From: Hymenoscyphus infarciens
Taxonomy: Eukaryota; Ascomycota; Leotiomycetes; Helotiales; Helotiaceae
Assembly: GCA_001414345.1 (NCBI GenBank)
Contig: LLCB01000015.1
Location: 186,001 to 250,000 of the forward strand
DNA length: 64,000 nucleotides
Reading direction: 5' to 3'
Each line of letters starts with the position of its first letter. Position 1 is the stretch's first letter. The notes under the pieces are model-generated. The model was not told where the DNA came from. It saw only the letters and a program-made list of their open reading frames with translations, and searched no databases. A program made the position numbers and the translations under genes. This document shows, piece by piece, positions 36,363 to 49,314 of this stretch.

Positions 36363-36858
36363 TATAATAGTACGAAATATATACAACTATAGTAGAGGTA
36401 TATAAGAGTGTATATAATAGAATAATATATGTAGATACTAGGCTCTAATATAGAAGAAAACAATAACTGTCTCTCTACTATACTAAATATAAACGTCTAT
36501 ATATAAGAAGGTTAGAAGCTTCTAAGTTCTAATAATAATAATAACCGAGCCCTGCTTAATATAGCTAATACTAAACAATAAGAGCTAAAAAGCTAAATAT
36601 ATAACCTTTAAACCTTTAGAAAGCTAAATATATAATATCTAACTCTTAATCTCTTCTATATATAAATATTAGATATTAATACCTTTAGTACTTTGCTTAT
36701 ATAAGTATCGGTTATTTATAATCTCGGCTTTAAGAGTATTAGAGGTATTAGCACTGCTTAGGAGTATTAGTAGTTTTACGAATACTAATAATTTAGAATA
36801 GTGCTATTATATAATAATCTAGCTATTATATAATAATCTAGAATAATATACTATTATA
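36363..36858 (-). repeat. 3' LTR of chromovirus copy B
   Basis: 496 bp; direct repeat of 43956-44432. Outer end TATAATAGTACGAAAT, inner end CTATTATA next to the polypurine tract. Confidence 0.88.
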
Positions 36859-37479
36859 TCTCCCCTTCTTTAAAAAGACTTATCTTAAGTCTTTAGTTAT
36901 TAATTAGTATAGTATTAGGTTAATCGAAGTATTATTTATCTTTTTATTATAAAGAATATGAAAGTCTTACTATTATAGTATCTAGTAGTCGAGGTAGAGT
37001 TAGTAGCTAGTAGTATTATTATTTAAGAGCTAATCGCTCTTTATTTACTACTATATACTATATAATAATAGGATATAAATAGAAGAGAAGCTAATAATTA
37101 GCTAGTAGGTAGAAAGTAGTATACTACTATAGAGTTATTATATTCTTACTATTATTATATATTATAATAGTAATTATTAAGTAATAAATAACAATTGTAA
37201 AACAATAGCTATTATTATAAGTAGTATATTAGTAGGCGACTTTTCCTTAATTCTAACTTCTCTTCTTTTTTTCTTTTTATTTAAATAATATAAATAATAA
37301 GAATACTATCTAATTAGGTATATCTTTATATACTAACTTATCTTCCTAGAATATATATATTATATATATATATATAAAAGTAAGTTCTTCTCTCCTTAAT
37401 CAGACCTAATTTAAAGCTAATCTAATATAGTAAAATACCTCTTCTATATCCTCTTAGTATACTTCTAGCTACTTACTAA

Positions 37480-37905
37480 GTCTACTACGTTTAGTACCTT
37501 TAAGTAAAATCTTAGAACAGAGATTATATATATGCTTTTAAGAAGCTAAAGTCGAAGAAGTATAAGTACTATATAGAGTAGAATACTATATATATCCTAG
37601 TAAGTTTAATCCTAAATATATACTAAATCTGTTCTAACTTAGGTAGTTGCTATAGTTTATTAGAAAGAAGTTTAGTAAGCTTATAGGTAAGGAGGAGAAA
37701 GAGGAGGTTAAGAAGGCTACTAAGGCCTTAGATAAGGTATTAGTTGTTACTAGTATAGAGGTACTAAAGAATAGTTTAGAGGTATAGTTCGCCCTCCTAG
37801 AGAAGACTCGAGCACTTTATACTAAGGTTACTATAAGTACCTCTTACTTATTAGAGAGGTTTTAGTTACTAATATTTAATAGTCCTTATACTATACTATA
37901 GAGAG
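37480..37905 (+). pseudogene. Antisense open-frame relic in the 3' region of chromovirus B
   Basis: Between the chromodomain and the 3' LTR, on the strand opposite to pol, two adjoining stretches read like protein. One is Lys/Tyr-rich with positions suggesting lost cysteines (KKLKSKKYKYYIE). The other is charged and helical (KEEKEEVKKATKALDKVLVV, later LEKTRALYTKVTISTSYLLE). They are offset by a frameshift and interrupted by TAG codons. Function is unknown. Confidence 0.45.
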
Positions 37906-40900
37906 TAAGACCTCTATCTAAACCTAGGTTTAGGTCCTCTTTAAGGCCTATCTAAAGAGTTTATAGACGTCTCTTCTAAAGCCGGTTATAAGAGGTCGCT
38001 GAGGTAAGAAGCGTTCTTATAAGAAGGAGATAGTAGAGGAAGAGCTGATTTAGGTTCTTTATACTTAGAAGGGTAGAGAGAAGGATAATAAGTTAGAGAA
38101 AGGAGAGGCTATAGCCTAGAGAGGGTTTATAGGCCCTGTTTTAGTAGTAACTTAGTCTTAGTTCTTTACTTTATTAACTTTAAATATTCTTACTAGTTAG
38201 TATTTTATCTTAGGTTTTTATTATAAGTTTCTTATTAAGAGTAACTAGAATTAAAGAGTATTAATAAAGTTTTATAAATTAACTCTTTTATCTAATTCTT
38301 ATCTAATTCCTATATATTAAGCTATTTAGAAAGGTATTAGAATAGTCCTAGCTCTTCTAGATATTTAGTATAAAAGTCTCTTAAATAATATAATAAACCT
38401 TAAAAATTATTTATAGAATACTAAGTAGGATCTAAATTATATCTAACCTATTTTACTTAATACTATAGCTATCTTCTAAAAAGTCTACTACTAAGTATTT
38501 CTTATACTTCTTATTCTTATATACTTTTAATAATATCTAGTAGAGGCTCTAGAGCCTCTTATTCTAATAAGAGAGTGTTTAAATCCTTTAAAAGTATATT
38601 AGAAGTAAAAACATTATAAATTAATAAGTCTTTAAGAAGTTTTAGTCTATAAGAGTGTCTTATATTTTCTAATATTTTAAAAGGTCTTATCTACTATTTA
38701 GTAAGCTTTTAGCTAGGACGATTTATCTTAAGATTCTTAGTAGATAAGTAGACTTTATCTTTAATATCCTAGTTAATAGCTCTTTAGTATTAATTTATAC
38801 TATTCTCTATTCTTTTCTAAGCCTTACTTATATTATCTTTAACTATTCTTTAAGTAGAGTATATATATTAAGCTACTTTTACTATCTTATTATAGTTAAG
38901 ACGTTCCTAGGGAATAGATATCTTTAGTATATTCTAGTTTTATAAAGTTCTTAGGTCGAGTTTAAACTTAAGCTAATAAGAGGTTATACTAATAGATAAG
39001 TATAGAAGTGTTATTTATACTCTATCTATTAAAAGGATTAATTTACTCTAGTTATCTTAATAGTAGATTACGAAGAGCCTTAGTCTCTAATCGATATATT
39101 AGTTTATTATCTCTATCTATCTGTTTATTTATTTATAATAAGTAGTACTAAGCTTAAGCTTAATACTAATTATTTAATAAAATTTAGTCTAAAATAATAA
39201 TATAAATTAAGGTCCTTAATTAGACGTAATCGATTTAGAGTAGTAACTAAAATAATAAATCTATTAAATAAAGAGTTTAGCTAAGCTTTTAGTATCTATA
39301 GTCGAGTAGTAGAGTATTAATACTAAATCCTTTCTAAGTTAGTTAATAAATACTAGTATAGTGTTAAATCTATATTTATCTTTTAAGAATAATTTAAAAT
39401 CTATATATAAATATTATATAAGATAGTTAAGTATAGGTAAAGAGTAAAGAAAGCCTTATTACTTAGTTTATTAAAAATAAGAGTATTTATAAGCTTAATA
39501 ATTCCCTATATACCTCTTATAGTCTAAAAACATTCTAGCCTAGTAGTAGTATTATACTAATAACTAGTATATCTTTTTTATACTTAGATAAGTATTAGAT
39601 ACTTAGTTATAGACTTCTTAGATTAGTTTTATATAGAGTTTAGTATTCTTTTAAATATAAAGTTAATCTTTAAAGAGTAGTAAATTATCTAATAAGATAA
39701 AGTATCTATCTAGAAGTTTATAACGTTCTTTTTAAAAAGAGTATAGGTTATCTTCTTTTAACTTCTAAATCATATTTAAGCTTAACTCTAAAATAATATC
39801 TATTATATTAAGAGATATAGACTATTCTTATAAAAAGATCTAAGTAAGTTTAACGTTAATTTAGAGGTTTAACTAATTAGGTTCTAAGAGAGTATATAAG
39901 TAGCTATCTAATTTAGCTCGATTATAGGTTTTTAAGTCTTATTTATATTAGGTTAATATATCTACTTTTTAATTACTCTTTCTAGATATAAATTAGATCT
40001 AAAAGTTAAAGTCTAATAAAAACTCTATCTATTAGACTTACTTAGTTATAAGTAGCTTAGTTATTATAAAGTATTCTAATAATCTATAGTCTAAATATAT
40101 ATTAATATACTTCTAATATAATATAAGTTTAGAGTACTATTTCTTAAAAGCTTCTATAATAGTAAATAGTTCTTTATTATAGATCTCTTAATTCGATTTA
40201 TAGCTAACTAGGATATATAAGTAGAACCTAATAAAATACTAAAGACTATTATATTATTATAAGAATATACTAGCTATTACTTCTTCTAAAGAGTCTATTT
40301 CTACCTTTATATTATAATTAAGGTTAAAGTAGTATAAGGTTTATATAGTAAGTAGCTTAGTCCTTAATACTTTAAAGGCTTTATTATATTTAAGTGTTTA
40401 TAGAAATAGCTCTATAAGATATATTATTATAGTTAGAGGTTTAGCGATTTTAGTATAACCTTTAATAAATTATCTATAGAATCCTATAAACCTTAGATAA
40501 GACTTTATACCTATTATAGTATTAGGTTAGACCTAGTTTTATAAAAGCTCTACTTTTTTAGAGTTAACTTTAAGTTCTTTTATAGTTAAGATAAATCCTA
40601 AGTATTTAACTCTAATAATACTAAATTTGCTTTTCTTAATATCTACCTAAAGTCCTACTTCTTAGAGCCGATTTAGAACCTTTCTAACCTATTCTTTATA
40701 TTCTTTAATAGTATCTAAATAAATTAAAATATTATTTAAGTAAGTAATATAGAAGTTATCTAGATAGTTAATTAAGACGTTATTTATATAACGTTAATAG
40801 GTAGCGAAGCTATTATAGAGTCTAAAAGAGAGAACTTTATATTTATATATACTATACCTAGTTCTAAACATAGTTATCTCTTCTAATTTAAGGTCTATTT

Positions 40901-43900
40901 AGATATAATAGAAAGCTTATCTAATATTTAATTTAGTAAAGATTTTAGCTATTCTTATCTTAGAAAGGAGCTTATTAATATAAGGGATTAGGTAGAGATT
41001 GTTTTAAGTTAAAGTGTTTAGCTTTCTATAATCGATATAGAACTATAACTTATTACTATTAGCCTTTTTAATAAAGAGTATTAAAGAGGCGAAAGAGCTA
41101 TTATTATTAATAATAAACCTCTTATCTAGATTCTTTATAAGATACTTCTTTATAGTCTTAAGCTCTACGATTAACTATTAATATAGAGGTAAAAAGAAGT
41201 TAAGAAGTAGCTTATTTAAAGTAATCTTATAGTTATATTCTTAGTAAAGAGGGAGCTTATTAGAAGCTACTTTTAAGAACACGTCTTTATAGAATAAGTA
41301 ATACTTTAAGAGTTAGGCTTATATTAGAGCCCTTATCTTATTATTATCTTAGAGAGAGGCTAATCTCTTATTAATAACCTAATCTAGCTTATAGAGGCTT
41401 ATTATATAAAATTCTAAATTAGGCTGTTTTATATTATAATATATTATGTTTATACTTATTTTATAGATAAAGGAGTATAAGGTCTAGCCTTTCGAGGCTA
41501 TACTAGTAGTTTATAGAGGCTTTAGACTAAAGTTAGATGTTGAAATTTTAAGAGGTATTATTATAGATAGAAATAATAGCTTAGCTATATTTATAAGTCT
41601 ACCTTTTTTATATCTTTCTTATTACTAGATAGTATATTCCTTTTAATTTATATCTAACTAGTAATTTAAAAAGGGTTTTTAGTTCTAGCTAGAAAGAGAA
41701 AGTAAAATTTCCTTACTATAGTAGAGAGTTAAGAAGTAATTAGCTAGCTAAATAATCTAGCTTTTTAAGAGGTTAAGAAGGACTTTAAAGTAGTTTAACT
41801 ATTTATTACTAATAATTAGGTCTTACTATCTAAGGTCTAGGATAATAAAGAGGTAGTTAAGAATATAATATTTATTAATATTTAGATATAGTTATATAAA
41901 CTAATTTACCTAGCTTTTAGTACTATTATTATATCTATAAACAGATACTATATATAGTAATCTCTAAATCTTTAAACCTATTAATTTAGATAAGTATAGA
42001 GCTAAGAGCTAATTTAGAAATAAGTACTTATTTACTCTTATATCTACTAAAGCTTATATTTTAATACTATATCCTTATATACTAAGAGTAGTATTTATAA
42101 GGAATTGTTTTCCTCTTATAAGCTTAAAAAGATCGAGTCTAGCTAGATTATATTTATATAAGCCTAGGAAGGAATTTTTACCTAGGTCTCTTTGTTTTCC
42201 TTCTAGCTTAGTTTAGAGTTAGAGTACTCTTTAAAAGGTTATTCTTCTTTAAGTTAATTATCTATCTTATTAATAGTAGGAAGATTAAAGTAATTAGGTT
42301 TAAATTACCTAGGCTTACTATAATAGTAATAATTCGTACTAGTAAGGACTTGGTTTATTAATATAGTCTTTAATTTTTTACTAGTAGAAAATAGTCTAGG
42401 AGTTTATAAAATCTTCTAAGATATAGGATTAAGTCTACGTAAGAGTAGAGAGGTTTTTAAAGTAGAGCTAGGTAAGGATTAAAAAGTACTTATCTTTTTA
42501 AATAATAAGGTTATATTAATTAGTTTAGCTATAGTACTAGTTATAGATAACTCTATATTTTAGTGCTTCTCTTTATCTAAGGCTAAAAGATATACTACTA
42601 TCTTATTAAAATTATAATTCTAATCTCTTTTAACTAAAGTAAAGCTACTTTAGAGCTATAGTATAATCTTATTCTATATTAAGTAAAATCTTTTTAACTC
42701 TAGTATTCCTTTAAGTATAGCTATACTTAAGAAGTATACTTTAAAATCTAAAAAAGTTTCTCTTATATAACCCTTTCTATCTATTTATAAGGCTTAAAAT
42801 TTATTCTGAGTATTCTCCTTCTTATAACCGGTTAAGAAGTAGGAATTAAGAAGTTTAATTATATCTTATTAATCTTTAAAGGCTATATTACCTATATTAG
42901 ACTTATATTAGAGCTCTAAGTAGTTCTTAGCGAGTTTCGTAGTCGTTCTTTAAATAAAGGCTTTATAAGTTTTAGGTATATAGTAATAGTTAGTGTTTAC
43001 TTAAAGTCTATTATATATAGATATCTTCTATTACTTATAAGTAGGTGAAGTACTATTATTTAAAGGTTTAATTTTCTTTATAATTTTGCTTTTAATAGAT
43101 TAAAGAGCTTTTAAAGTACTTTTAAGTTATAGATATAGAGAAGGTTATTATAAAGAAGGAATATTAAAAGTAGAGTCTTACTTATAATAATAGTTTAAAG
43201 AGATAGAAGAAGGTATTTATATAGGTTAGAGAGGACTTAGACTATAGTTATTATTTAGTAGCTATTAACTAATTTACTATACTAGGTCTAATAATTAAGC
43301 AATCTAATTATCTTACTTTAAAATTTTCTATTCTTTTTCTTAATTCTTAGCCTTTATAGCTTAGATTATATTCTATATCTTATCTATATTAGAGAAGTCC
43401 TATTAATCTCTCTAGCTTTTAAGTATAAAGCCTTTATCTTTATTATTCTTAGACTTCTTAGTATTCTTAGAGCTATAGTACCGAGTTAGAGACCTTTTAG
43501 TAGAGGCTTAACTTTATTACTTAAAGAGGAGCTCTATGCTTAGAAGCAGAGCTTAGAAGAGACCTAGGGTCGCTCTAGATTCTAATATATTAAATATTAA
43601 ATTAGAGAGAGAGTAAAGAGGCGATTTAAGAGTTTTCTAAATAACTGTTTATATTATTAACTATCTAAATTATATATAGTAATCTCTATATAGAGAGGGT
43701 TATTAGGATTCTTAGAAATACTTAGTATATTCTAATCTCTTAATATATAAAATACGATTTTTACTAGCTATTTATATAGATACTAAACCCTAGTATTACT
43801 AGCTATCTAGGAGATCTCTAGAATCCTAGCTATTTAAGAATATATTATTATAGTCTAATTAGAGGCTAAATCGAAATCGAAATAAAAAAAGCGATAATAA

Positions 43901-43955
43901 GCTTAAAAGAGATATTATAAAGGCTGTTACTAACGAAGAAGAGTTATTGTTTTTA

Positions 43956-44432
43956 TATAATAGTACGAAATATATATAACTATAGTAGAGGTATATAGGA
44001 GTACGTATAGTAGAATAACGTATATAGATACTAGACACTAATATAGAAGAAAATAATAACTATCTCTCTACTATACTAAACATAAACGTCTATATATAAG
44101 AAGGTTAGAAGCTTCTAAGTTCTAATAATAATAATAACTAAGCCTTACCTAATATAGCTAATACTAAATAATAAGAGCTAAAAAGCTAAATATATAACCT
44201 CTAATCCTTCGAAAAGCTAAACATATAATATCTAAACCTTAATCCCTTCTATATATAAATGTTAGATATTAATACCTTTAATACTTCGCTTATATAAGTA
44301 TCGGTTATTTGTAATCTTAGCTCTAGAGGTATTAGAGGTATTAGCACTACTTAGAAGTATCGGCAGTTTTACGAATGCCGACAATTCAGGATAGTGCTGT
44401 TATATAATAATCCAGGATAGCATGCTATTATA
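43956..44432 (-). repeat. 5' LTR of chromovirus copy B
   Basis: 477 bp, less RIP-mutated than its partner at 36363-36858; it retains CATG, CGG and CAGG motifs near its right end. Confidence 0.88.
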
Positions 44433-46994
44433 TAACTTTAAAGAGTCGGTTTGAAATTCACTAACTTACTATTCCTTCGCCGTTATAATCTAGTAGCTTC
44501 TTCGTAGATAGCTACTAAGTGTTATCTATTCTAAACTATTTAGCTTTTATTACTCGACATCTAGCACTAGTACTAACGTTCTTAGTATCTCGTATCTAGC
44601 GCGGTTTCTAGCCTTCTTACTAGAAAAGACGACTTTAGTAACAGGCGGTTACTTTAAGCTACCTTATCGTACTTACCCCCTAAAAAGGAACCTCGATTTA
44701 GGCGGTTACTTTAAGCTACCTTATTATACTCACCCTCTAAAAAGGAACCTCGATTTGTCTAGGACTTACGCTCCTAGGGGCGGGAAGGCTCCATATACTA
44801 TATAACATCGGAGGTACGCAAAGCGTCAAGGGTCTTATAACCTATTGCAAATGTATGGCGGAAACTCTTCAATTTGCTAAGTATAGCCTAAGCCGGCTAT
44901 TTATACTCTCTAGGATGGCGCTAGTGCCTACGCTAGTGAGTAGCCACGTGACTGACATACTCCTATTTACTAGGCTTTCAACAGCACTCAATAGAAGAGA
45001 TTCACTTCAATATAAGGCACGGCGTTCACAAGAATCCTCAACGTTTAAGAAAACCATTTATATTCAAGGTAGCTCTTAAGTAACTTAGCAGTATACACCG
45101 GGATGAAACTCAAGACCTTCTACACCAGACCTTACCAAGGCAGAACGGGGCTCTTTAGAACACTCCTAGTAAAAAGTATACTCTGAAATTATAAGCGTGT
45201 ATACAGTTTTTCTTATAAAATTACTCAGTCTACCCGTAGCGATTGGTGTTCAGCGAATATGAGTTCTCAGGATTATCTTTTACATCATGACTTAGCGGGA
45301 TAGGTTACTAGTAATTTTACGGTCATACTTGTCCTATAAATAAAAACTGAGCTTGACTCGAGAACGGCATTATAACACCAGAATAAACCTCAGACACGAA
45401 TGGCTTTTGATCAGGATTTCAAGGTATCTCAGAACGTTAGAACTCATATCGAATGTCTTCTTCCGATTCTTGTAGAAAATCTCCACTACTCTTATCGAAC
45501 TTGTTTCTTATATCCGATATTAATATTCGTTTAAGTCTAAAATATTCGTTTGGACTTTTGAACGTAGGATCTTATAACAAAAGAGAATTACTAAAGAGCG
45601 ACTAACGAATGTTGAAACTTGTAATATAAGAATTCTTCTGATTACTAAACAGAATGTCAAGACAACTTATTAAACTTCCTTTTTTCATCGAACGTCTTAT
45701 CTTCCGATTTATAGAGAGACTTTCAAATAGTTTTTTTAGACTTCTCTATTATTAAGCGACGCTAAAACTTATTTTAAATATTTTCTTCTAATTCTTAAAG
45801 AGAATATTAAGGTATTTTCTTAAATATTAGAGAGACTAATACTTTAGCTTAGGAATTTATATTAAATCCTTTTAAGCTAGCCTAGTTTAAATAGCTATAG
45901 ACGGGTTAGGTTAAGCTTTTTATCCTACTAATTTTTATTCTCTAAAGTGAGATAGTAAGAGAAGTGAGAATAGAAGAGAGAGAAAAGAGAGAAGAGAGAA
46001 GAAGAGATGCGGAGAATAGTTATCTACGCGATATCTTCTAGAGTTTCTATATACTTTTTTTTAGTAGAGTAATCCTAATATTATAAACGCTATAGTAACT
46101 TACTCTCAAACTAAAAACTTAGTTTTAAGGCTATAACGTTTCTTAGATAGCTGTCTAAGATTCTTCTTTTTTTATTTATAAATCTTTACTACGTTACTAT
46201 TATAATAGAAAAAAATGAAGTCTTAGATTTACTCTACTTTTGAAACAGTATATAGAGACTCTAGAAGAGTTAGAACCACTATTTAGAAAGCTAAATATAT
46301 AAAACAGTTCTTATACTTAGTGAATTTGATAATTATAATTTACTATAATAGATAAATAATTATATAAAAATATAATTTATCTATATAGTATATTCTTTAC
46401 TAGATAATTCAAGATACCTTTCTAGAATATAGTTTTCTTAATATATTTCTAATTTAAGAGTTATTAAAACTACTATACTAGAAAGAACAAGTAAATGAAA
46501 TTAATTAGTAGTTTATTAGATTTAAGAGGAATAGAAAGAGCGAACTTATCTTAAAATAACCTTATAAAACAATTTCAAAGAGTAGTTTTTAATTTTTAAA
46601 GAAGTAAGAAAATATAATTCTAGTAAAAGATCTTACTTTAATAAAAACAGTAGTAATAATATAACGAAAACCAAAGTCTCAAGTAACAACTTTCTAACTA
46701 TTTCATTATCTTGAAAAAGTAAGAAATTAAAATTTAAGTAAAAGATCTTACTTGGAAAGAAATTAGAGAATAATAAAAGAAAAACATAATTCTTAAGTAA
46801 CTACTTCTAAACAACTTAACTATCTAGAAAAACCTAGCGTAATTTAAAAAATCAAACACAGTCACTTAAACAATAAAAGTTATATTAAAAAAGCATTAAC
46901 CTCTTCTCTTCACTCCACCTCGCTTCAAAACTCACCCCCCTTTCAACCCGCCAACTCTAGGAAACTGTAAGCCATTCACCTACCTACAATTAAA
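44433..46994. other. Right flank of the island, partly RIP-mutated, no gene
   Basis: CA/TG depletion weakens from 44433 to about 45500 and AT-rich sequence resumes to about 46880. It holds a 57-bp tandem duplication (44643) and one 74-codon open frame without features. I recognise neither a transposon nor a gene. Confidence 0.5.
44643..44756. repeat. Two-copy 57-bp tandem duplication
   Basis: Two adjacent 57-bp units begin AGGCGGTTACTTTAAGCTAC; the differences seen are C/T changes, consistent with RIP. Confidence 0.9.
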
Positions 46995-47497
46995 ATGAAA
47001 TTCTCTGAATTCGACCCTGCCATCACCCATCACCCCGTCTAAATCACATCCAACCCACTCACATCTAACCCACTCACCTTACAATATCCTTCCTCTCCAA
47101 TCTCTTCGCCTAGATCCTCGTCCCCACAGCCCTCCTCCTGATCCAAAATCAACTCTATAACTTCCTCTACTATCTCAACAACCCACCACCTCAACAAACC
47201 CCCCCACACATCCACCAACCACCAACGACGCCCCGCCCCAAAAAGCGAAACCACACCTCAAAACCCCCAACCCCGCCCCGCGCCATCCCCATCCCCATCC
47301 CCTCACCCCAACAACCCCACAACACTAACACAAACACAATTCTCTACCTCCTCATCAACGCCATAATCAGCGAAATCAGTTTCTAGCTCCCCTACCTTAC
47401 AACATCTTCCCCATTTCGCCCCGAAGCACAGCTTCCACACCGCGATCATCACTCCAAAACTCTCGGTACAACAAAACCAGGTTCTTCGAAAAAATAA
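46995..47497 (+). pseudogene. Possible RIP-damaged gene at the island border
   Basis: A well-placed ATG (AAAATGAAATTC) opens MKFSEFDPAITHHPV and then meets a stop. From about 47087 another frame reads on to 47497 with protein-like composition (LVPTALLLIQNQLYNFLYYL, then Pro/Thr-rich, then LINAIISEISF). It is broken only by TAG at 47111 and 47384, both of which could be former CAG codons. No family was recognised. An intron joining the two parts is possible, so a living gene is not fully excluded. Confidence 0.35.
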
Positions 47498-49314
47498 CCA
47501 GACACTTCGACAAAAACACTTCGACAAAAACACCCACCAGGTTCGTCGATGTCCGAGAGGGGTATCGTGGGCTTATACGAATACGGATATATCGCCCCGA
47601 ATATGAGAAGGGGCCCTGCATTTTGAAAATTCTCTTTTGCGCGCGCGTTTCTTTGCGCTTGGGTTTGGACTTGCGGTTCGTTTGGTTTGGTTTTATTTCT
47701 TGATCTATCTATCTCCTCCATCCATCTTAACCTACCCACCCCAATCCATCCATCCACACCAGCAACTACTTCCTCCCCCCAACACCCCAACCAACACCCC
47801 CATTTCCCACCCATCTCCCACCTCTCCCACAGTCTTATCCTCATCTCCACAACTCTCCCTCCATCGCAGTTTTCCCTTCTCTTCTGTCCTTTTCCCGAAA
47901 GTTCCTTCATTCCATAACAAACAATACTAGAGCCCAAGCCTCCGCACGACACAACCCACCACACCAAGAATCGCCAAAACACACCACAAACACCCTCCCC
48001 AGCACTCCAGAATCCTCTCCAAAAGTGATATTTACAAAGTAGCCTTCTTACCAAACTCAGGCTTCAACAACAAGTGTTCTATAGAACAATTACTGCTCTT
48101 TCAACTAGTCCTTAGTCTTTAGTTCACGGTAGGCCTAAAGTAGACTAAGCGTGACTTCCATAGATGTTACAAGATTTTGTAGGTAAGAGCGGCTTCAAGA
48201 CCTGATCTTTCTTCAGCTGCGATAACGAACTTTGAACTAGAGAGAAATTTGGAATAGAGAGCTTAAAACTTTAATCCTAAGAATATGAAAATAAAAGATA
48301 GATGTCTGAATTCGAAATATCGTTTATATATATATATATTATCTCTTTATTGGATCGCGGTAGTGGTATTAGAAACATGTAGTTATGTACGCCGAGTAGT
48401 ATATTGTAGCTGTCTTTGGTGTAAAAAGTCTAAAAAAGCCGCATCGTACGGAAACTTATGCTCTGGAACGGTATATACATAGCACCGAAAAAAAATCAAA
48501 ATCCCTCGCCAGTTCAATTCAATTCAATTCAATTCAATTCACCCATGTTTTTTTTCGCGAGGAGAAAAATTCGGTTCCTTTCACGCTTGAAGGAAAAAAT
48601 TTGCGGGAATTAAGGTGCTATGGTTGGAAGTTGGATGGAAGTTGGTTCTTCTGGACGGGATTGGAAGATTCAATGGGGCTATCGATGCTTCCTGGAACCT
48701 CTCAAACCTCTCGTGCTTTCAAAGTGATGAAGTGAATGAGGTGATGTCGAAAATCTCGCCTAATTTCCAAGGGGTAAAATGCTTGGCACAGCACGAATCG
48801 AGTGTCACTTTCTTTTTTCACTGGCAAGACAACCAAAAAGGACTTTCAAATCCTCACAGAAATGAGGAACTTGTTTGTAAATATGGTTTCATGTTTTTTT
48901 GGGGGGAAGTTATCTAGAAAGAAATAGGCTAAGGTACCACTTTGCCGACTAGCAGCAAAAAGGCGAGCCCATCTATCATGCTCGCTCCAGCGTAGACGAT
49001 CCGCCGCCATTCCTCCGTTCATTCATTAGTACCAAAGAGTTTCCCAGTCAACTCCGCATCAATTTGAGTAGAACCCACTACTCCAGATGCGCCGTCATGA
49101 AAAAACACTTGCGTTAACCCACCCAAACCTGAAGATAAAAAAGAGTGGCAAATTAGTACTAATTGTCGGATGAGTGGATTATCTTGCTTGGTGTCGAAAA
49201 GCTTGCCTTGCCGCAATTCCAAGACAATTTGAATGTGTGGTTGTGATTTGGAAGAAGCAGATGATAAAAGGAGATTGTGAAAGACCACTGTACTGCTTAT
49301 TCGAGTTTACGTGC
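47498..49314. other. Spacer between island border and RING gene
   Basis: Plus-strand C-rich sequence (47700-47930) gives open frames of 76-201 codons on both strands, but these are composition artefacts without motifs. An (AATTC)n repeat lies at 48513. No supported gene. Confidence 0.45.
48513..48540. repeat. (AATTC)n pentanucleotide repeat
   Basis: Five and a half tandem copies of TTCAA/AATTC, seen directly. Confidence 0.9.

Larger units (their letters stand above)
36363..44432 (-). mobile_element. Ty3/gypsy chromovirus copy B, full length, RIP-degraded
   Basis: 8.07 kb with LTRs at 36363-36858 and 43956-44432, coding on the minus strand. The polypurine tract AAAGAAGGGGAGA (minus strand) abuts the left LTR, which is therefore the 3' LTR. 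Reading right to left there is a leader, gag with zinc knuckle (about 42350-42290), protease, RT (about 41250-40700), RNase H, integrase (about 39900-38700) and chromodomain (about 38540-38420). About 1.5 kb of additional sequence lies before the 3' LTR. Nearly all coding frames are broken by RIP-type stops. Copy A shares its sequence from the LTR to just past the chromodomain. No convincing target duplication flanks copy B. Confidence 0.85.
19715..46880. other. AT-rich, RIP-mutated transposon island
   Basis: Over about 27 kb, CA and TG dinucleotides are nearly absent while TA is abundant, and no open frame exceeds a few dozen codons. In-frame stops in readable transposon domains are mostly TAG/TAA where CAG/CAA would be expected, the C-to-T outcome of RIP. 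Within it lie a non-autonomous LTR element, a LINE relic and two chromovirus copies, listed separately. The edges (44433-46880) are less depleted. Confidence 0.9.

Noticed and set aside
36358..44437. Target-site duplication for chromovirus copy B
   Set aside because: GTAGC before and TAACT after do not match; shifting by one base gives TAGCT/TAACT but then conflicts with the LTR border defined by the other LTRs.
44855..45079. 74-codon frame at the right island border
   Set aside because: Within partly RIP-mutated DNA and without any feature.
47449..48054. 201-codon minus-strand frame next to the island
   Set aside because: Trp/Gly/Arg-rich product is the antisense of C-rich plus-strand DNA; no domain and no plausible start context.
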